A DNA stretch of 64,000 nt from Semisulcospira habei. Taxonomy: Eukaryota > Mollusca > Gastropoda > Semisulcospiridae. The position numbers and the translations under genes are program-made. Under the pieces are notes generated by a model that saw only the letters and a list, made by a program, of their open reading frames with translations, searched no databases and had not been told where the DNA came from. The stretch spans positions 167,990,136 through 168,054,135 of the forward strand of contig BTPG01000007.1 of NCBI GenBank assembly GCA_036245525.1. The letters are read 5' to 3'. Positions 46,961-62,100 of the stretch are shown here, piece after piece (positions within the stretch are counted from its first letter, which is position 1; the number at the start of each line of letters is the position of its first letter).

Positions 46961-47010
46961 CCTACAGGAATCATCGCGACAAAAACCGCTATCGACACGC
47001 AAAAGTTTAA
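46957..47010. mobile_element. family D half-element between two MITEs
   Basis: TTAACCTACAGGAATCATCG, CGACAAAAACCGCTATCGAC, ACGCAAAAGTTTAA: one arm only, TTAA on both sides, each shared with its neighbour. Confidence 0.8.
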
Positions 47011-47220
47011 CTCATTCTACCCCAACACCGAAATCCTTAAATTTTGCCCTTGTCCTCTGAAGACTGCATTGCAATGCAGGACACAGATCGACCATGATAG
47101 TTCAAGGGTGATGCCAGAATAGCTTGGCGCCCATAGGCGCCAAGCTATTCTGGCATCACCCTTAAAGTATCATGGTCGATCCTTATCTTCCTGTGGTGTG
47201 TCTGGGGTAGAATGAGTTAA
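47007..47220. mobile_element. family B palindromic MITE (214 bp), complete
   Basis: TTAACTCATTCTACCCCAAC and GGGGTAGAATGAGTTAA ends. Hairpin at 47087-47181 with GGTGATGCCAG / CTGGCATCACC on both arms; same subtype as 13846-14059 but inserted in the opposite orientation (flank order reversed). Confidence 0.92.
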
Positions 47221-47769
47221 AGCAAGGATCTTGTATTACACAGAATGCTAGGGTTACGGTCATACTGGTTTTGTGACTCGGCGAAATTCAAAATGGGCGA
47301 GTTTGGAATACAGAAAAGGCTGTTGAGCTGCGCGTGTCACGGTAACATAGCAGATGTATGGACGCTAAACAATATAAAGTGACGTACAGTGCATCGGTAC
47401 GCCTAACCATTCAAACCCAAAAACCATGACTGCCTATCGTGTAAAATGCAAACAAAACACACACACACACACACGCACTCCAAACAGGACTGTGATATCA
47501 TGAAACAGTTAAAGGGGACTGTCTGAAATTTCATTACGTCTGTCCACCGCCGAACGCAAATTATGCAAATCCGTCATTATCTTAACTGTCTAAATTTTAA
47601 TTTTAACTCACTGAACTACTGCGCCGAGTTCCAGAAGTCTTTGACACTGTTGAATTATACTATGAACCAATTTGCTATATGGTGTTGACTGCTCATCCCC
47701 TTTAAGTAAATATGAATGTTGTAATAAAGATCATGATGACCTACGCCATCCTGTTAAAACAGGACAATA
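47221..47769. other. no recognised feature
   Basis: Unassigned, with a short (CA)n at 47456-47475. Confidence 0.45.
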
Positions 47770-47938
47770 TTAACCCCTTCTCTGCCACTGGCCAAAGCCG
47801 TCCAAGAAACATGGATACAACTTGGTCGCAGCAAGAGGCATAGATCCTAATGAGCCTCCGCAGTCGCGGGGTTTTATGAGTATCTATGTCTCTTGCAGAT
47901 GGTTTGTGTTCACTTTTTCTGGGCAGTGAAATCGTTAA
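47770..47938. mobile_element. family A palindromic MITE
   Basis: TTAACCCCTTCTCTGCCAC and GGGCAGTGAAATCGTTAA ends. Hairpin at 47832-47895 has several unmatched bases. Confidence 0.83.
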
Positions 47939-48010
47939 ACCATCCGACCGACGACCTGTTTTGGCCTGATATTCTACGCATATCACGCTAAAGTGACTGT
48001 CCCTCATATA

Positions 48011-49510
48011 ACAAGATGAGAATTTAATCCCAAAGTCTACTGTATTGTTTGGAGCTCACATGCGTTTATCTTTCAGGAACATTCAGAGTTGTTCGTATTG
48101 TTAGGCTTATTATGCTGATCCATTTCCCTCCTCTCTAAGCCAACCTCTGATCAACACACACGTCGGCGAGTAAAGACCGGACACACGGCGCTTTCCGCTA
48201 TTAGTACGCTCTGTGGGCTTGTGTAGCGACAGGTAAATCCATCTCCTTCTACTCTAACCCACCCTGTGATCCACACACACTGGCACACAGAAATAAAGAC
48301 GGACACACGGCGATTCCCCCCATTCGTAAGCTCTCTGGTCTGGCGTAGCATAGCTATTCTGAAGAAGAATAATAGCACGAGCAGCGAAATGACGTCACTT
48401 CAAGCTTTACGTCATGGCATCATTAGTCCCACGACGCCGTGTTCATAGTGACGACTCGATGTTATACGTCACTCATCGCAGTACTAACATTTGACGTATC
48501 AGAGGATCAACTTTGCAATTTTCTTGCTGATTTTCACGCCTAGAGCTTACAGGTCACAATTTGACCTAATCCTAACCCAGGGCCGGGACAAACAGCAGGC
48601 TTATGCAAACACTGTCTATGAAAAACCATGCGGGTATTAATGAGAAGATAGCCTTTTCGTAAAAGAAAAATTAAAGTTATGTTAGCTGTTTTACAAGTGA
48701 CTCCGAAAAAAGTGCTGCAGAAAATTGTCTGATTTTCACACTGAAGGCATACAGGTCACAATTGACATAATCGGGACAAACTGTAGGCTTATGTAAATGT
48801 CGTATATAAAAAAATCGTGCGATTATTAATGAGAAGATTGTTGTTTTTTTCGTAATAAAGATTCAATTGTTTTAAGATTAACCCATATAATTCGTGAAAT
48901 TAATCCAAAAAACGTGAAAATATATTTTAAAAAAGAAATTAATTATCACTCAAAACGTTCTAGAGGTGCAATGCTGGCTAAACGAACTCATTCAATATCT
49001 CCCGTTAATCTAGCTATATGCAAAACATCTAGTAAAAATAAGAAAAATTACGGACTCCAGTGTGAATCAACCGGTTTTTGTGAAACGGCCATTTTCACGC
49101 CAATGAGCATCTTAATCCGAAAATCGAAAAAAAAAAAGGTTAGTTAGTTATTGTGGTTTAACGCAGAGCAGGCGACTAAGGTCATCTCACGGCCGTGAAA
49201 AAAAAAAAGTCTCGAGATTATTCTTTTAGGGAAAATATCCTAAAATTTCAAGCTTGTCCGTCCTCAAACGCGGGCTCTAGTCGCTGTCAAAAACACACAC
49301 ACACACTCACACACGTACGTACGCACGCACGCACGCACTCACGCACGCGCACGCGCACGCGCGCGGCGCTTTTGCGCCAAAAAGACGTTTTCTAGCAAGG
49401 TTTGCGTAGCTGCCTCGCAGGCCAAAAACGTCATGAGCATGGTCCGGAATGCGCTCCGACCAGCCCCATTTCAAAGTCTACCATATTTTCAATACGGTAG
49501 ACACAAATGA
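48011..49510 (+). mobile_element. dispersed repeat R, copy 2 (longest)
   Basis: From AAGATGAGAATTTAATCCCA / GTCTACTGTATTG to GTCTACCATATTTTCAATAC GGTAGAC. GTCTAC..TATTG at the left and CAATACGGTAGAC at the right are inverted, so these look like terminal inverted repeats. It has a (CA)/(CG) tract at 49291-49362 and the motif GGCGCTTTTGCGCC after it. It carries a 71-bp insert at 49138-49208. Confidence 0.75.
49138..49208 (-). mobile_element. SINE 3' fragment inserted in an A-run of repeat R
   Basis: GTTAGTTAGTTATTGTGGTT, TAACGC, GGCGACTAAGGTCATCTCAC. A GAAAAAAAAAAAG-like run is found on both sides, and the homologous R copy at 56325-57815 lacks the segment. Confidence 0.6.
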
Positions 49511-49589
49511 CATGATCGCTGCATTGCCACACGCTGTCAGTCTGGGCTTTAGACATTCATCACGTGTACGTGCGTCCCTTTGGTAACAT

Positions 49590-49750
49590 ACTCACAACCA
49601 GATAGGTGAGGCTAGCGCTGGCAGAATTGTACACAAACCAAGGGGAATCACTCAGCGCTGGACAGACAAACAGTTAGATCCCCTGCCCCCGCCTATCAGG
49701 CACCCATTCGCCAGCCCACAGAGAAATACGCAGGTATAGAACAAGACGAT
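49590..49750 (+). repeat. repeat H, single-arm copy
   Basis: CCAGATAGGTGAGGCTAGCG, CAAACCAAGGGGAATCACTC, AGTTAGATCCCCTGCCCC then CGCCTATCAGGCACCCA. One arm of palindrome H plus its flank, no mirror arm. Confidence 0.8.
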
Positions 49751-49775
49751 CATCTACATATCTTTGACACACTCC

Positions 49776-49787
49776 GTGTGTGTGTGT

Positions 49788-49838
<51 letters not shown>
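49776..49838 (+). repeat. (GT)n microsatellite
   Basis: About 30 units with one TA break. Confidence 0.97.
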
Positions 49839-49840
<2 letters not shown>

Positions 49841-50119
49841 AAGTGGGGTGGGGTGGATCACAGTTTAAAAGGGTAGACGTGTACCCGTGGCCTCACTTGT
49901 TGCTAACTGACAGGACCCAACACTAGTGTTTGGACACTTCATACGGCAGAGAGAATCGCCAGCGTGCCATCATGCTGATCAGGTTTGAGGGCATTTTCTT
50001 TATGAATGAATGCAAGTGTGCTGGTCTGTGATTTTGGACCTTTCGGCCCATAGTCTTAAGGTCCAAACTGACAGACCAGAATGTGTTCGGGTTTGTCAGT
50101 TTAAAACAAATTCACATAT

Positions 50120-50228
<109 letters not shown>

Positions 50229-50292
50229 AAGTTTCTTCTAGTTTAGCTGTGAGTTAATGCACACAACAAATGGGATGAACCACAACCCACAA

Positions 50293-51486
<1,194 letters not shown>

Positions 51487-52179
51487 ATAACAAATAATTT
51501 AAAAAAAAACAATTTCATCCCACAGTCTGCCGTATTGTTTGGAGCTCACATGCGTTTTTCTTTTAGGAACATTCAGAGTTGTTTATACGTTATGCTTATC
51601 CTTCTGATCCATGTCCCTCTTCTCTAAGCCAATCTCTGATCAACACACACCCCGGGGCACACAAATAAAGACGGACACACGGCGCTTCCCGCCATTAGTA
51701 CGCGCTGTGGGCTCGTGTAGCGATAGTATTCTGAAGAAGAAGAATAGCGCTAGCAGCAAAATGACGTCACTATAAGTTTCACGTCATGGCATCGCTAGTC
51801 GTACGACGCCGTGTACACAGTGACGAATTTGATGTTTGACGTCACTCATCCGAAAGGCACACAGCCTCTTCCAGGGCTGACTGTTTTCTTCCACCCAACC
51901 TCTTCCATGGCTGACTATTTGATGAGAGAATGTCACAGTAGTGGATCCAAAACTTGCAAAAATAAATACATTATTATTCAAAATGTTGAAGAGGTACAAC
52001 GCTGGATTACCAACTCATCCAATGACTATATCCAAGACTTTATATATAAACGGCAATTTTTTTTCTCGAACGAATCATCCAATTTCAATATGATGAAAAG
52101 TACTCCGAAATACAGTTTGAAGGAAGCATTTCCTAAAGTTTCAGACCAGTGCGTATGCAAACAGGAGATACTCGTGTCT

Positions 52180-52299
<120 letters not shown>

Positions 52300-52315
52300 C
52301 GCTTCCCGCCAAATG

Positions 52316-52440
52316 TACAACAAACCAAGGGGTATTACTCAGCGCTGGACAACAGTTAGATCCCCTGTCCCCGCCTATCAGGCACCCAATCGCCAGCCCA
52401 CAGAGAAATACGCAGGTATAGAATAAGACGATCATTTGCA
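52316..52440 (+). repeat. repeat H, single-arm copy
   Basis: CAACAAACCAAGGGGTATTA, CTCAGCGCTGGACAACAGTT and AGATCCCCTGTCCC, then CGCCTATCAGGCACCCAATC. Confidence 0.75.
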
Positions 52441-52661
52441 TCATTTGCGCCAAATGTACGTTCAACAGCGCGGTTAGCGTAGCCAGGCATGACGTAACGT
52501 TTTAGTGTGTTACTTCTCTGTCAAGAGTCTGATGTGTGCCCGCCTATGTTCGTCATCTGCATGCGGTACGGAATGTGATCCGACCAGCCCAATCTCAAAG
52601 TCTACCATATTTTCAATACGGTAGACAAAAATGACTGCAAGGGTCGTAATTACAGTAAAAC

Positions 52662-52780
52662 ATTAACCCTTGTCACGTAGCAGTTCTATAGGAATCACAC
52701 AACGAGCTACCGACAGCCAAAGGGATAATATTATAGGAATCACTGCGACGAAAAGGCGATACCGACAGGTAAAAGGTAAA
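52662..52780. repeat. family D elements, degenerate
   Basis: TTAACCCTTGTCACGTAG..., GAGCTACCGACAGCCAAAGG, then TAGGAATCACTGCGACGAAA and ACCGACAGGTAAAAGG. Confidence 0.55.
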
Positions 52781-52857
52781 AAGAAAACCTACGTAGAACA
52801 GTCTCACAGCAGGTCGACCCGGAGTCACTTCTGCGTTGCAATTTTGCGTGAGGAAAC

Positions 52858-53063
52858 TAACACGCCCAAAATGACTCTCACGCTACATCGACACGGAGTC
52901 ACTTTATCACACAACACACCAAATTGAATTTCACGGACGGTCGATCACGCTCGGTCTCGAAGAAATCTGACTCTCACGCCAAACCGACACCGACGGAGTT
53001 ACGTAAGCCAAAGTGACCCCGTGTCGATTTGGCGTGAGAGTCAGCTTGGCGTGTGCTTTTTAA
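52858..53063. repeat. imperfect palindrome (GACTCTCACGC family)
   Basis: ACACGCCCAAAATGACTCTC and CGACACGGAGTCACTTT pair with AAAGTGACCCCGTGTCGATT and GAGAGTCAGCTTGGCGTGTG. An extra GACTCTCACGCCAAACCGAC unit lies in the middle. Confidence 0.75.
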
Positions 53064-53067
53064 GTCC

Positions 53068-54213
53068 GCCCTTCTATTTATAGAAGGGACTTTTTAGGAC
53101 GGGTCGCGGTGGGCCTCTAACAATTGAAGTAACAAGATAAAAATTACGTCATGTCGAGTTACGCTAACCTCGCTGCTGAAACGTACATTTGGCGCGAAGC
53201 GCCGTATGTGCGTATGTATGTGCGTATGTATGTATTTATGTGTGTGCGTAAATATTTAAACAAGAGAATCTCCGATATTTCTGTACACACAAGCTTGAAA
53301 CTTGGCGAAATACTTTCTTATGTGGGTGGCTAAGAGAGCCTCCGAGCACATTGTAATTGAATGTCTCATTTAAGACATAAACAACCGTTTATAGGAAGTC
53401 GGTTGACCCAGATTAGAGTCCGTAAGTTTTGTCATATTTACTTGAACTTTTGCATATAGCTAGTTTGGAGAAAGACATTGGATGAGTTCATTAGCCAGCT
53501 TTGTATCCTTTCAACTTCTTTAGTGAAAATTAATTATTTTCAGAAAATCATTAAAACAGTAAAAAAAACACTTCACTTCTGGAGAAAGTCAGACAGTGTC
53601 GGTGACGTAAAAGAAGCAACTCGGTCACCACGCAGACACTGATACTCTAAATATGACGTAATTCTGTCTCTCTCTCTCGCTCGCTCTTTCTCACACATGC
53701 GCGCATCTCCAAGAGGCATAGATCCTCATGCGCCCGGAGGGCGCATGAACATCTATGCCTCTTGAGGATGTTTGGAGCGCGCGCATGCACTCATGCACAC
53801 GCACACATACGCATCGACGCGCTTTCAGAAGAGCATGCATATGTACTTAGTATAGCATGTAGCTAGGTAAAGTCAACCTGATTTCACACAAATTATAGCA
53901 AGACTGAAGTTGTACCGTGAAATTCTAGTTTTGTAACCATTTTCGCAAGTCTCTAAACGAAAGCGAAACTCATATCACGTTAAATATATAATTACGTACA
54001 AAAAAAAACAAAAAAACAACGTCATGACAAATGACGTTTGACAAACCAATGACGGGTATGCACTGCGCGCGCCTCTTCTACAGTTCACTATGACGCATTG
54101 GCACATCTGCGAGGCTTTTTCAGAAGGATATATTTCAACATCAGAATCAAGTCAAAGACAAAAGGTAGAGACCCTTGACAGCGAACACAGCTCTCATATA
54201 GAAGGGACTTTGT
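53068..54213 (-). mobile_element. 1.15-kb repeat with AAGTCCCTTCT inverted ends, minus copy
   Basis: CTATTTATAGAAGGGACTTT at the inner end and ATATAGAAGGGACTTTGTGG at the outer end. Inverted homologue of 50293-51486. The GT and GA arrays are much shorter here, and the family A hairpin (53710-53764) is better preserved. Confidence 0.75.
53710..53764. repeat. shortened family A hairpin
   Basis: CAAGAGGCATAGATCCTCAT, GCGCCC-gga-GGGCGCATGA, ACATCTATGCCTCTTG; flanked by GCGCATCTC / GGAGCGCGCGC. Confidence 0.8.
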
Positions 54214-54724
54214 GGGTTATGGTTCATCCCGTCTTGTTTTCTTTCTAAAAAAAATCTTACTACTTCTTGAAAAAGATAGAGAACATAAAAAGTAAAAAAA
54301 TGCCAAGGTGGCCAATGGAGGATTAACACAATTCTTCACATTCTTACTGACCAGTCCATGGCTCGCCCAGTTTCACATTTGAGTGTTCTCTGCACTCAAA
54401 GACAGACTGGCACGGCGGACGTTTTCAAGCATACAGGACCTGCAAAACAACATCCAGACAAGTGGTTGACTGCCAAGCGTATAAAATACAAGGAAATAGT
54501 CTAGAAAAAAACCCGCTAAAAACAAAACAAACAAAAACCAACAACAACAAACAAACTAATAATTAAAAAAACACGCTTTTGAGTGACAAGAAGGAAAGGA
54601 ATTACTAAGTTTTCAAAGAAATGTCCAACAAAGAGAAAATACTTTAAACGGACGAACAGAAGACAGTTTACAACAGTTTCGGATCAAAATCCCTTATCAA
54701 AGTAGACACACACGCAATATTTCT

Positions 54725-54781
54725 GTTAACTGTCTTCAAAGGACAACGCCAAAATATGGGGATTTTGAACATAGGGCTTAA
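54725..54781 (+). repeat. family B right-end remnant
   Basis: TGTCTTCAAAGGACAACGCC and AAAATATGGGGATTTTG match B right flanks. It ends at TTAA 54778, shared with the following D element. Confidence 0.55.
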
Positions 54782-54945
54782 CCCATTGGCTGTCGGTAGC
54801 GGTTTTTGTCGCCATGATTCCGACAGGAATAACAACACTCGGACATCCGGCAGAAATTATCGCAACAAAAAGCGCTACCGACAGCCAAACGGTGAATCCT
54901 TTGTCGGCAGCGGTTTTTGTCGACACGATTCCTGTAGGGTTAACA
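54778..54945. mobile_element. family D palindrome with long loop, plus a D half-copy
   Basis: TTAACCCATTGGCTGTCGGT, loop with AACAACACTCGGACATCCGG, then GCGCTACCGACAGCCAAACG. A second left arm (TTTGTCGGCAGCGGTTTTTG) follows to 54940. It lies just before the temptin-like exon. Confidence 0.8.
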
Positions 54946-54991
54946 TGTTAACACAGCGAACGGTTTCCCACAAGCTAGATGAGGTACAGAT

Positions 54992-55041
54992 GCTGCTGAG
55001 CCGCCGGCCTCGTGGAATTGAGAGAGTCTGGACCTCCCCGC
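54992..55041 (+). CDS. possible first temptin-like exon (weak)
   Basis: An ATG at 54992 opens MLLSRRPRGIER...TSPL, ending at a good donor (gtaagt, 55042) in the phase needed to join 55108. The product would be a 17-residue Arg-containing n-region before the LLLAGILL core. The intron would be only 66 bp, much shorter than all others here, so a distant first exon is equally possible. Confidence 0.3.
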
Positions 55042-55107
55042 TGTAAGTTGCAACAGTACACGCAAGCAAGTATTTACCGACAGACTGCATTAGGAAGTTT
55101 ATTTCAG

Positions 55108-55300
55108 GTTGCTTGCCGGTATTTTACTGTGCCTGCCCTCGGCCTCAGGGTACCTCAATTTCGCCAAACAAATACCCAACGGAGACAAAGTTCCCCACCC
55201 CTGCAAGCCCAATGTATTGTGGGAAGGGGTCGGCCATTTTCAGGTGGCGGGCGGAGGACAGAGAAATCCATTTGGAAAAGATTTTGACGACGCTGGAAAG
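55108..55300 (+). CDS. temptin-like exon with signal core and N-terminal half
   Basis: The acceptor CAG ends at 55107, the first base completes a codon, and the donor gtcagc starts at 55301. There is no ATG in frame at the start, so initiation must be upstream. It encodes the signal core and the IPNGD...GGGxRNPFG region. Confidence 0.88.
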
Positions 55301-56516
55301 GTCAGCTGATGTGTCTGTCTGTCTGTCTACTGAGTGCCTGAATGTCTGTTTGTTGTTTGTTTGGGTATTTGGCGGTTACGTATTTGTTTCTTTGTGCGTT
55401 TTGCTTTCGGTACATGAACATGTACAGCTTTATCACAAATGCACACATAAGAGCAAAAAACAGAACAGGCTTTCGTTCGTTCGTTTATCAGTCTGTTTGT
55501 TTTATGGTTTCTTGACTGTTGGTGTTTGTTAGTTTGTTTGTTTGTGCTACGGTGCAATAACATGCATGTTATTTTCTAAAAATACGTATAATAAAAAACC
55601 AGGAAACTATTGATCATCTTATAATTTTCTTGAAAACTGCCAAGTGCAATGAACTCAAAATATTCCTCCGTGTCCAGAAGGAGGCGAACACATGTAGGAT
55701 TGTAAGTAATATACCCGTTTTGTAATACAATGAAAATTTAGCTTGTCAAAATTATGTCTTTTGCATCAAGAGATTACAAAGTCAGTTTAACGCTTGTTAT
55801 CTAGACGTGGACGCAGGCCCTGTGCCGCAAGGACTCAGACGAGGATGGGAGAACTAACGGACAGGAACTCGGTGATCCAAACTGTACGTGGCGACCCAAC
55901 ACCAGGCCTGAGGCAACTTCCGGTCTATCACATCCAGGTCAGTACCGCTATATGAAGGCAAAGTGCGTCTTTGTGAAAGCAAAAGAAAATGTGCCTGTTG
56001 ATAAGTAACCCCTTATCTGATGGGGCAGGGCGAAGGGTAGAGACATAGAGATATAAACCCTCATGAGCCACCGCAACCAGGGGCTCAGGAGGATTTATGT
56101 CTCTTGTTAACCCTGTGTACTTTTTGTCTGTTTATGTTTTTTTATATATTTTTTTTTCCAGGGAGATAGGTGGCTTGGTTGTAGAGCGTTCGACTCTCAG
56201 CCGAAAGATCTCGGGTTCGAATCCAGCGGGGGTCGAAATTTGTTCAGATTCTATTCGGTGCCCAGTCTTTGAAATCAATTTCGCGGTGGATTAATGACAT
56301 TAACCGCTAAACGTTTAACGTTTTATTTTGTCTACCGTATTGAAACTACAGTAGACTTTGAAATGGGGCTGGTCGGAGCGCATTCCGGAGCATGCACATG
56401 ACGTTTTTGGCGTGCGGGGCAGAAATTCTGGCAAAGAAGTAACAAGATAAAAATGACATCACGTCTAGTTACGCAAACCTTGCTAGAGATCGTCTTTTTG
56501 GCTCCAAAGCACTGTT

Positions 56517-56607
<91 letters not shown>

Positions 56608-58069
56608 CAGAGACTAGAGCCCGCGTTTGAGGACGGACCAGCTTGAAATTTTAGGATATTGTCCCTAAAAGAATTATCTTGAGACTTTGTTTTCGATTTT
56701 TTTTATTAAGATGCTCATTGGCGAGAAAATGGCCGTTTCACAAAAACCGTTTGAGCTGCATTGGAGTCCGTATTTAACATTTTATTTTACTAGATATTTT
56801 GCATATAGCTAGATAAAAGAGAGACATTGAATGAGTTTGGTAACAAGCATTGTAGCCTACCTCTGTAACTTTTTGAGTGATAATTAAATATTAAAAAAAA
56901 AACAACAACATATGTTCACGTTTTGGGCATTAATTTCACAAATTATATGGGTTAATCTTAAAACAATTGAATCTTTTTTACGAAAACAAAACATTCTTCT
57001 CATTAATAATCGCATGATTTTTCGTATACAGTATTTACATAAGCCTACAGTTTGTCTCGGCTGTCGGGTACGATTAGGTCAATGGTGACCTGTATGCCTT
57101 AAGTGTCAAAATCAGACAATATTCTGCACCACGTTTTCGGAGTCATTTGTATAAAAGCTAACATAACTTTAATTAAACTTTTTCGAAAAAAAAATCTTCT
57201 CATTAATACCGCTTGATTTTTCATAAACGGTGTTGGCAAAAGCCTGCTGTTTGTTCCGGCCCTGTGGTAGGATTAGGTAAAAATTGTGACCTGTAAGCCC
57301 TAGGCGTAAAAATCAGCAAGAAAATACGTCACATGTTAGTACTGCGATGAGTGACGTATAACATCGAGTCATCACTATGAACACGGCGTCGTGGGACTAA
57401 TGATGCCAAGACGTGAAGCTTGAAGTGACGTCATTTCGCTGCTTGTGCTATTATTCTTCTTCAGAATAGCTATGCTACGCCAGACCACAGAGCTTACGAA
57501 TGGCGGGAATCGCCGTGTGTCCGTCTTTATTTCTGTGTACCATTGTGTGTGGATCAGAGGGTGGGTTAGAGTAGAAGGAGATGGATTCCTGTCGCTACAC
57601 AAGCCCACAGAGCGTACTAATGACTGGAAGCGTCGTGTGTCTGTCTTTATTTGTGTGCGTCGACGTGTGTGTTGATCAGAGGTTGGCTTAGAGAGGAGAG
57701 AAATGGATCAGCATAATAAGCCTCAAATATGAACAACTCTGAATGTTCCTAAATGATAAACGCTTCCGAGCTCCAAACAATATGTAGACTTTCGGATGAA
57801 ATCCTGATCTTGTCTTGTATTTGTTACGAGGATGTCGGTTTGTTTGTCGTGATTTCAGTCTCGCAACATGTGATGACGCAGTGAAGGGGTTAACGTTACT
57901 AATTGTCTTGTTTACTGTCATTCGTTATTGCCAGGAGTCTGTGAGCCATACGACAGCGCGGCCTGCAAACAGCGTGCCCTCACCTCCAGCCAGTACAGCA
58001 ACCAAGAAGCGTGGATGTTGGAAGCTTGCAAAGACGACGTGTTTGTCTGCGAGGGCCTTAATGCAACGG
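55108..58069 (+). CDS. temptin-like secreted protein, three exons, partial at both ends
   Basis: Temptin is a small disulfide-rich protein of the Aplysia egg-cordon pheromone mixture; related proteins occur in other molluscs. Exons: 55108-55300, 55805-55937, 57935-58069, all GT-AG with matching phases. The first encodes a hydrophobic signal-peptide core ([14 protein letters not shown]), then mature [27 protein letters not shown] and [13 protein letters not shown]. The second encodes TWTQALC, the calcium-loop-like [18 protein letters not shown] and GLSHPG. The third encodes [13 protein letters not shown] and a tail with two more Cys ([12 protein letters not shown]) ending NATG at a donor (gtaggt, 58070), so the protein continues. 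IPNG, GHxxxGGGxRNPFGxDF and DxDGxxNGxELGDP are temptin hallmarks. The initiating exon is uncertain and no later exon was found before the window end. A pheromone role here is inference. Confidence 0.9.
55805..55937 (+). CDS. temptin-like exon with Asp-rich loop
   Basis: The acceptor TAG ends at 55804 and the donor is gtcagt. It encodes [27 protein letters not shown] and the segment to SHP plus a split Gly. The DxDxDG..NG spacing resembles a calcium-binding loop. Confidence 0.92.
56046..56106 (+). repeat. family A hairpin in temptin-like intron
   Basis: AGAGATATAAACCCTCATGA, GCCACCGCAACCAGGGGCTC, AGGAGGATTTATGTCTCT; arms diverged. Confidence 0.68.
56165..56330 (+). mobile_element. tRNA-derived SINE
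   Basis: Head with A-box TGGCTTGGTTGTAGAGCG (56171) and B-box GGTTCGAATCC (56213), correctly spaced. The acceptor ends do not pair, so it is not a tRNA gene. Body and GCTAAACGTTTAACG 3' part follow. In the temptin-like intron. Confidence 0.75.
56325..57815 (-). mobile_element. dispersed repeat R, copy 4, in temptin-like intron
   Basis: GTCTACCGTATTGAAACTAC AGTAGAC at its start (minus 3' end) and ATGTAGACTTTCGGATGAAA at its other end. Contains the (GT)n array 56517-56607 and the TGACGTCATTTCGCTGC block. It lacks the SINE fragment of copy 2. Confidence 0.75.
56517..56607 (+). repeat. (GT)n microsatellite
   Basis: About 45 GT units; equivalent of the CA array in plus-oriented R copies. Confidence 0.97.
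57935..58069 (+). CDS. temptin-like exon, Cys-rich C-terminal segment
   Basis: The acceptor CAG ends at 57934 and the donor gtaggt starts at 58070. It encodes [14 protein letters not shown] and 32 further residues with two more Cys. The phase-1 exit shows another exon is needed; a (TA)n/(GA)n array and a LINE follow. Confidence 0.87.
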
Positions 58070-58154
58070 GTAGGTGTACCCACGAATACAGCAAAATCAA
58101 AGACGCCGACTCAAAACCATCAGGTTCAAGATCACAGGTCGGCCCATAGGGGCC

Positions 58155-61951
<3,797 letters not shown>

Positions 61952-62042
<91 letters not shown>
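61952..62042 (+). repeat. (GA)n at LINE 5' edge
   Basis: About 45 GA units directly joined to the 5'-truncated endonuclease. Confidence 0.98.
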
Positions 62043-62046
<4 letters not shown>

Positions 62047-62100
62047 ACGTTCAGCAGCGAGGTTAGCGTAGCTAGAGTGTAATATTTATCTTGTTAATTC
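62043..62100 (+). repeat. repeat R fragment
   Basis: ACGTTCAGCAGCGAGGTTAG, CGTAGCTAG...TTTATCTTGTTA matches R copies (51310-51365). It separates the two opposing LINEs. Confidence 0.65.

Noticed and set aside
56165..56243. A tRNA gene (good A and B boxes)
   Set aside because: The acceptor stem does not pair and a SINE-type body follows. Called a tRNA-derived SINE.
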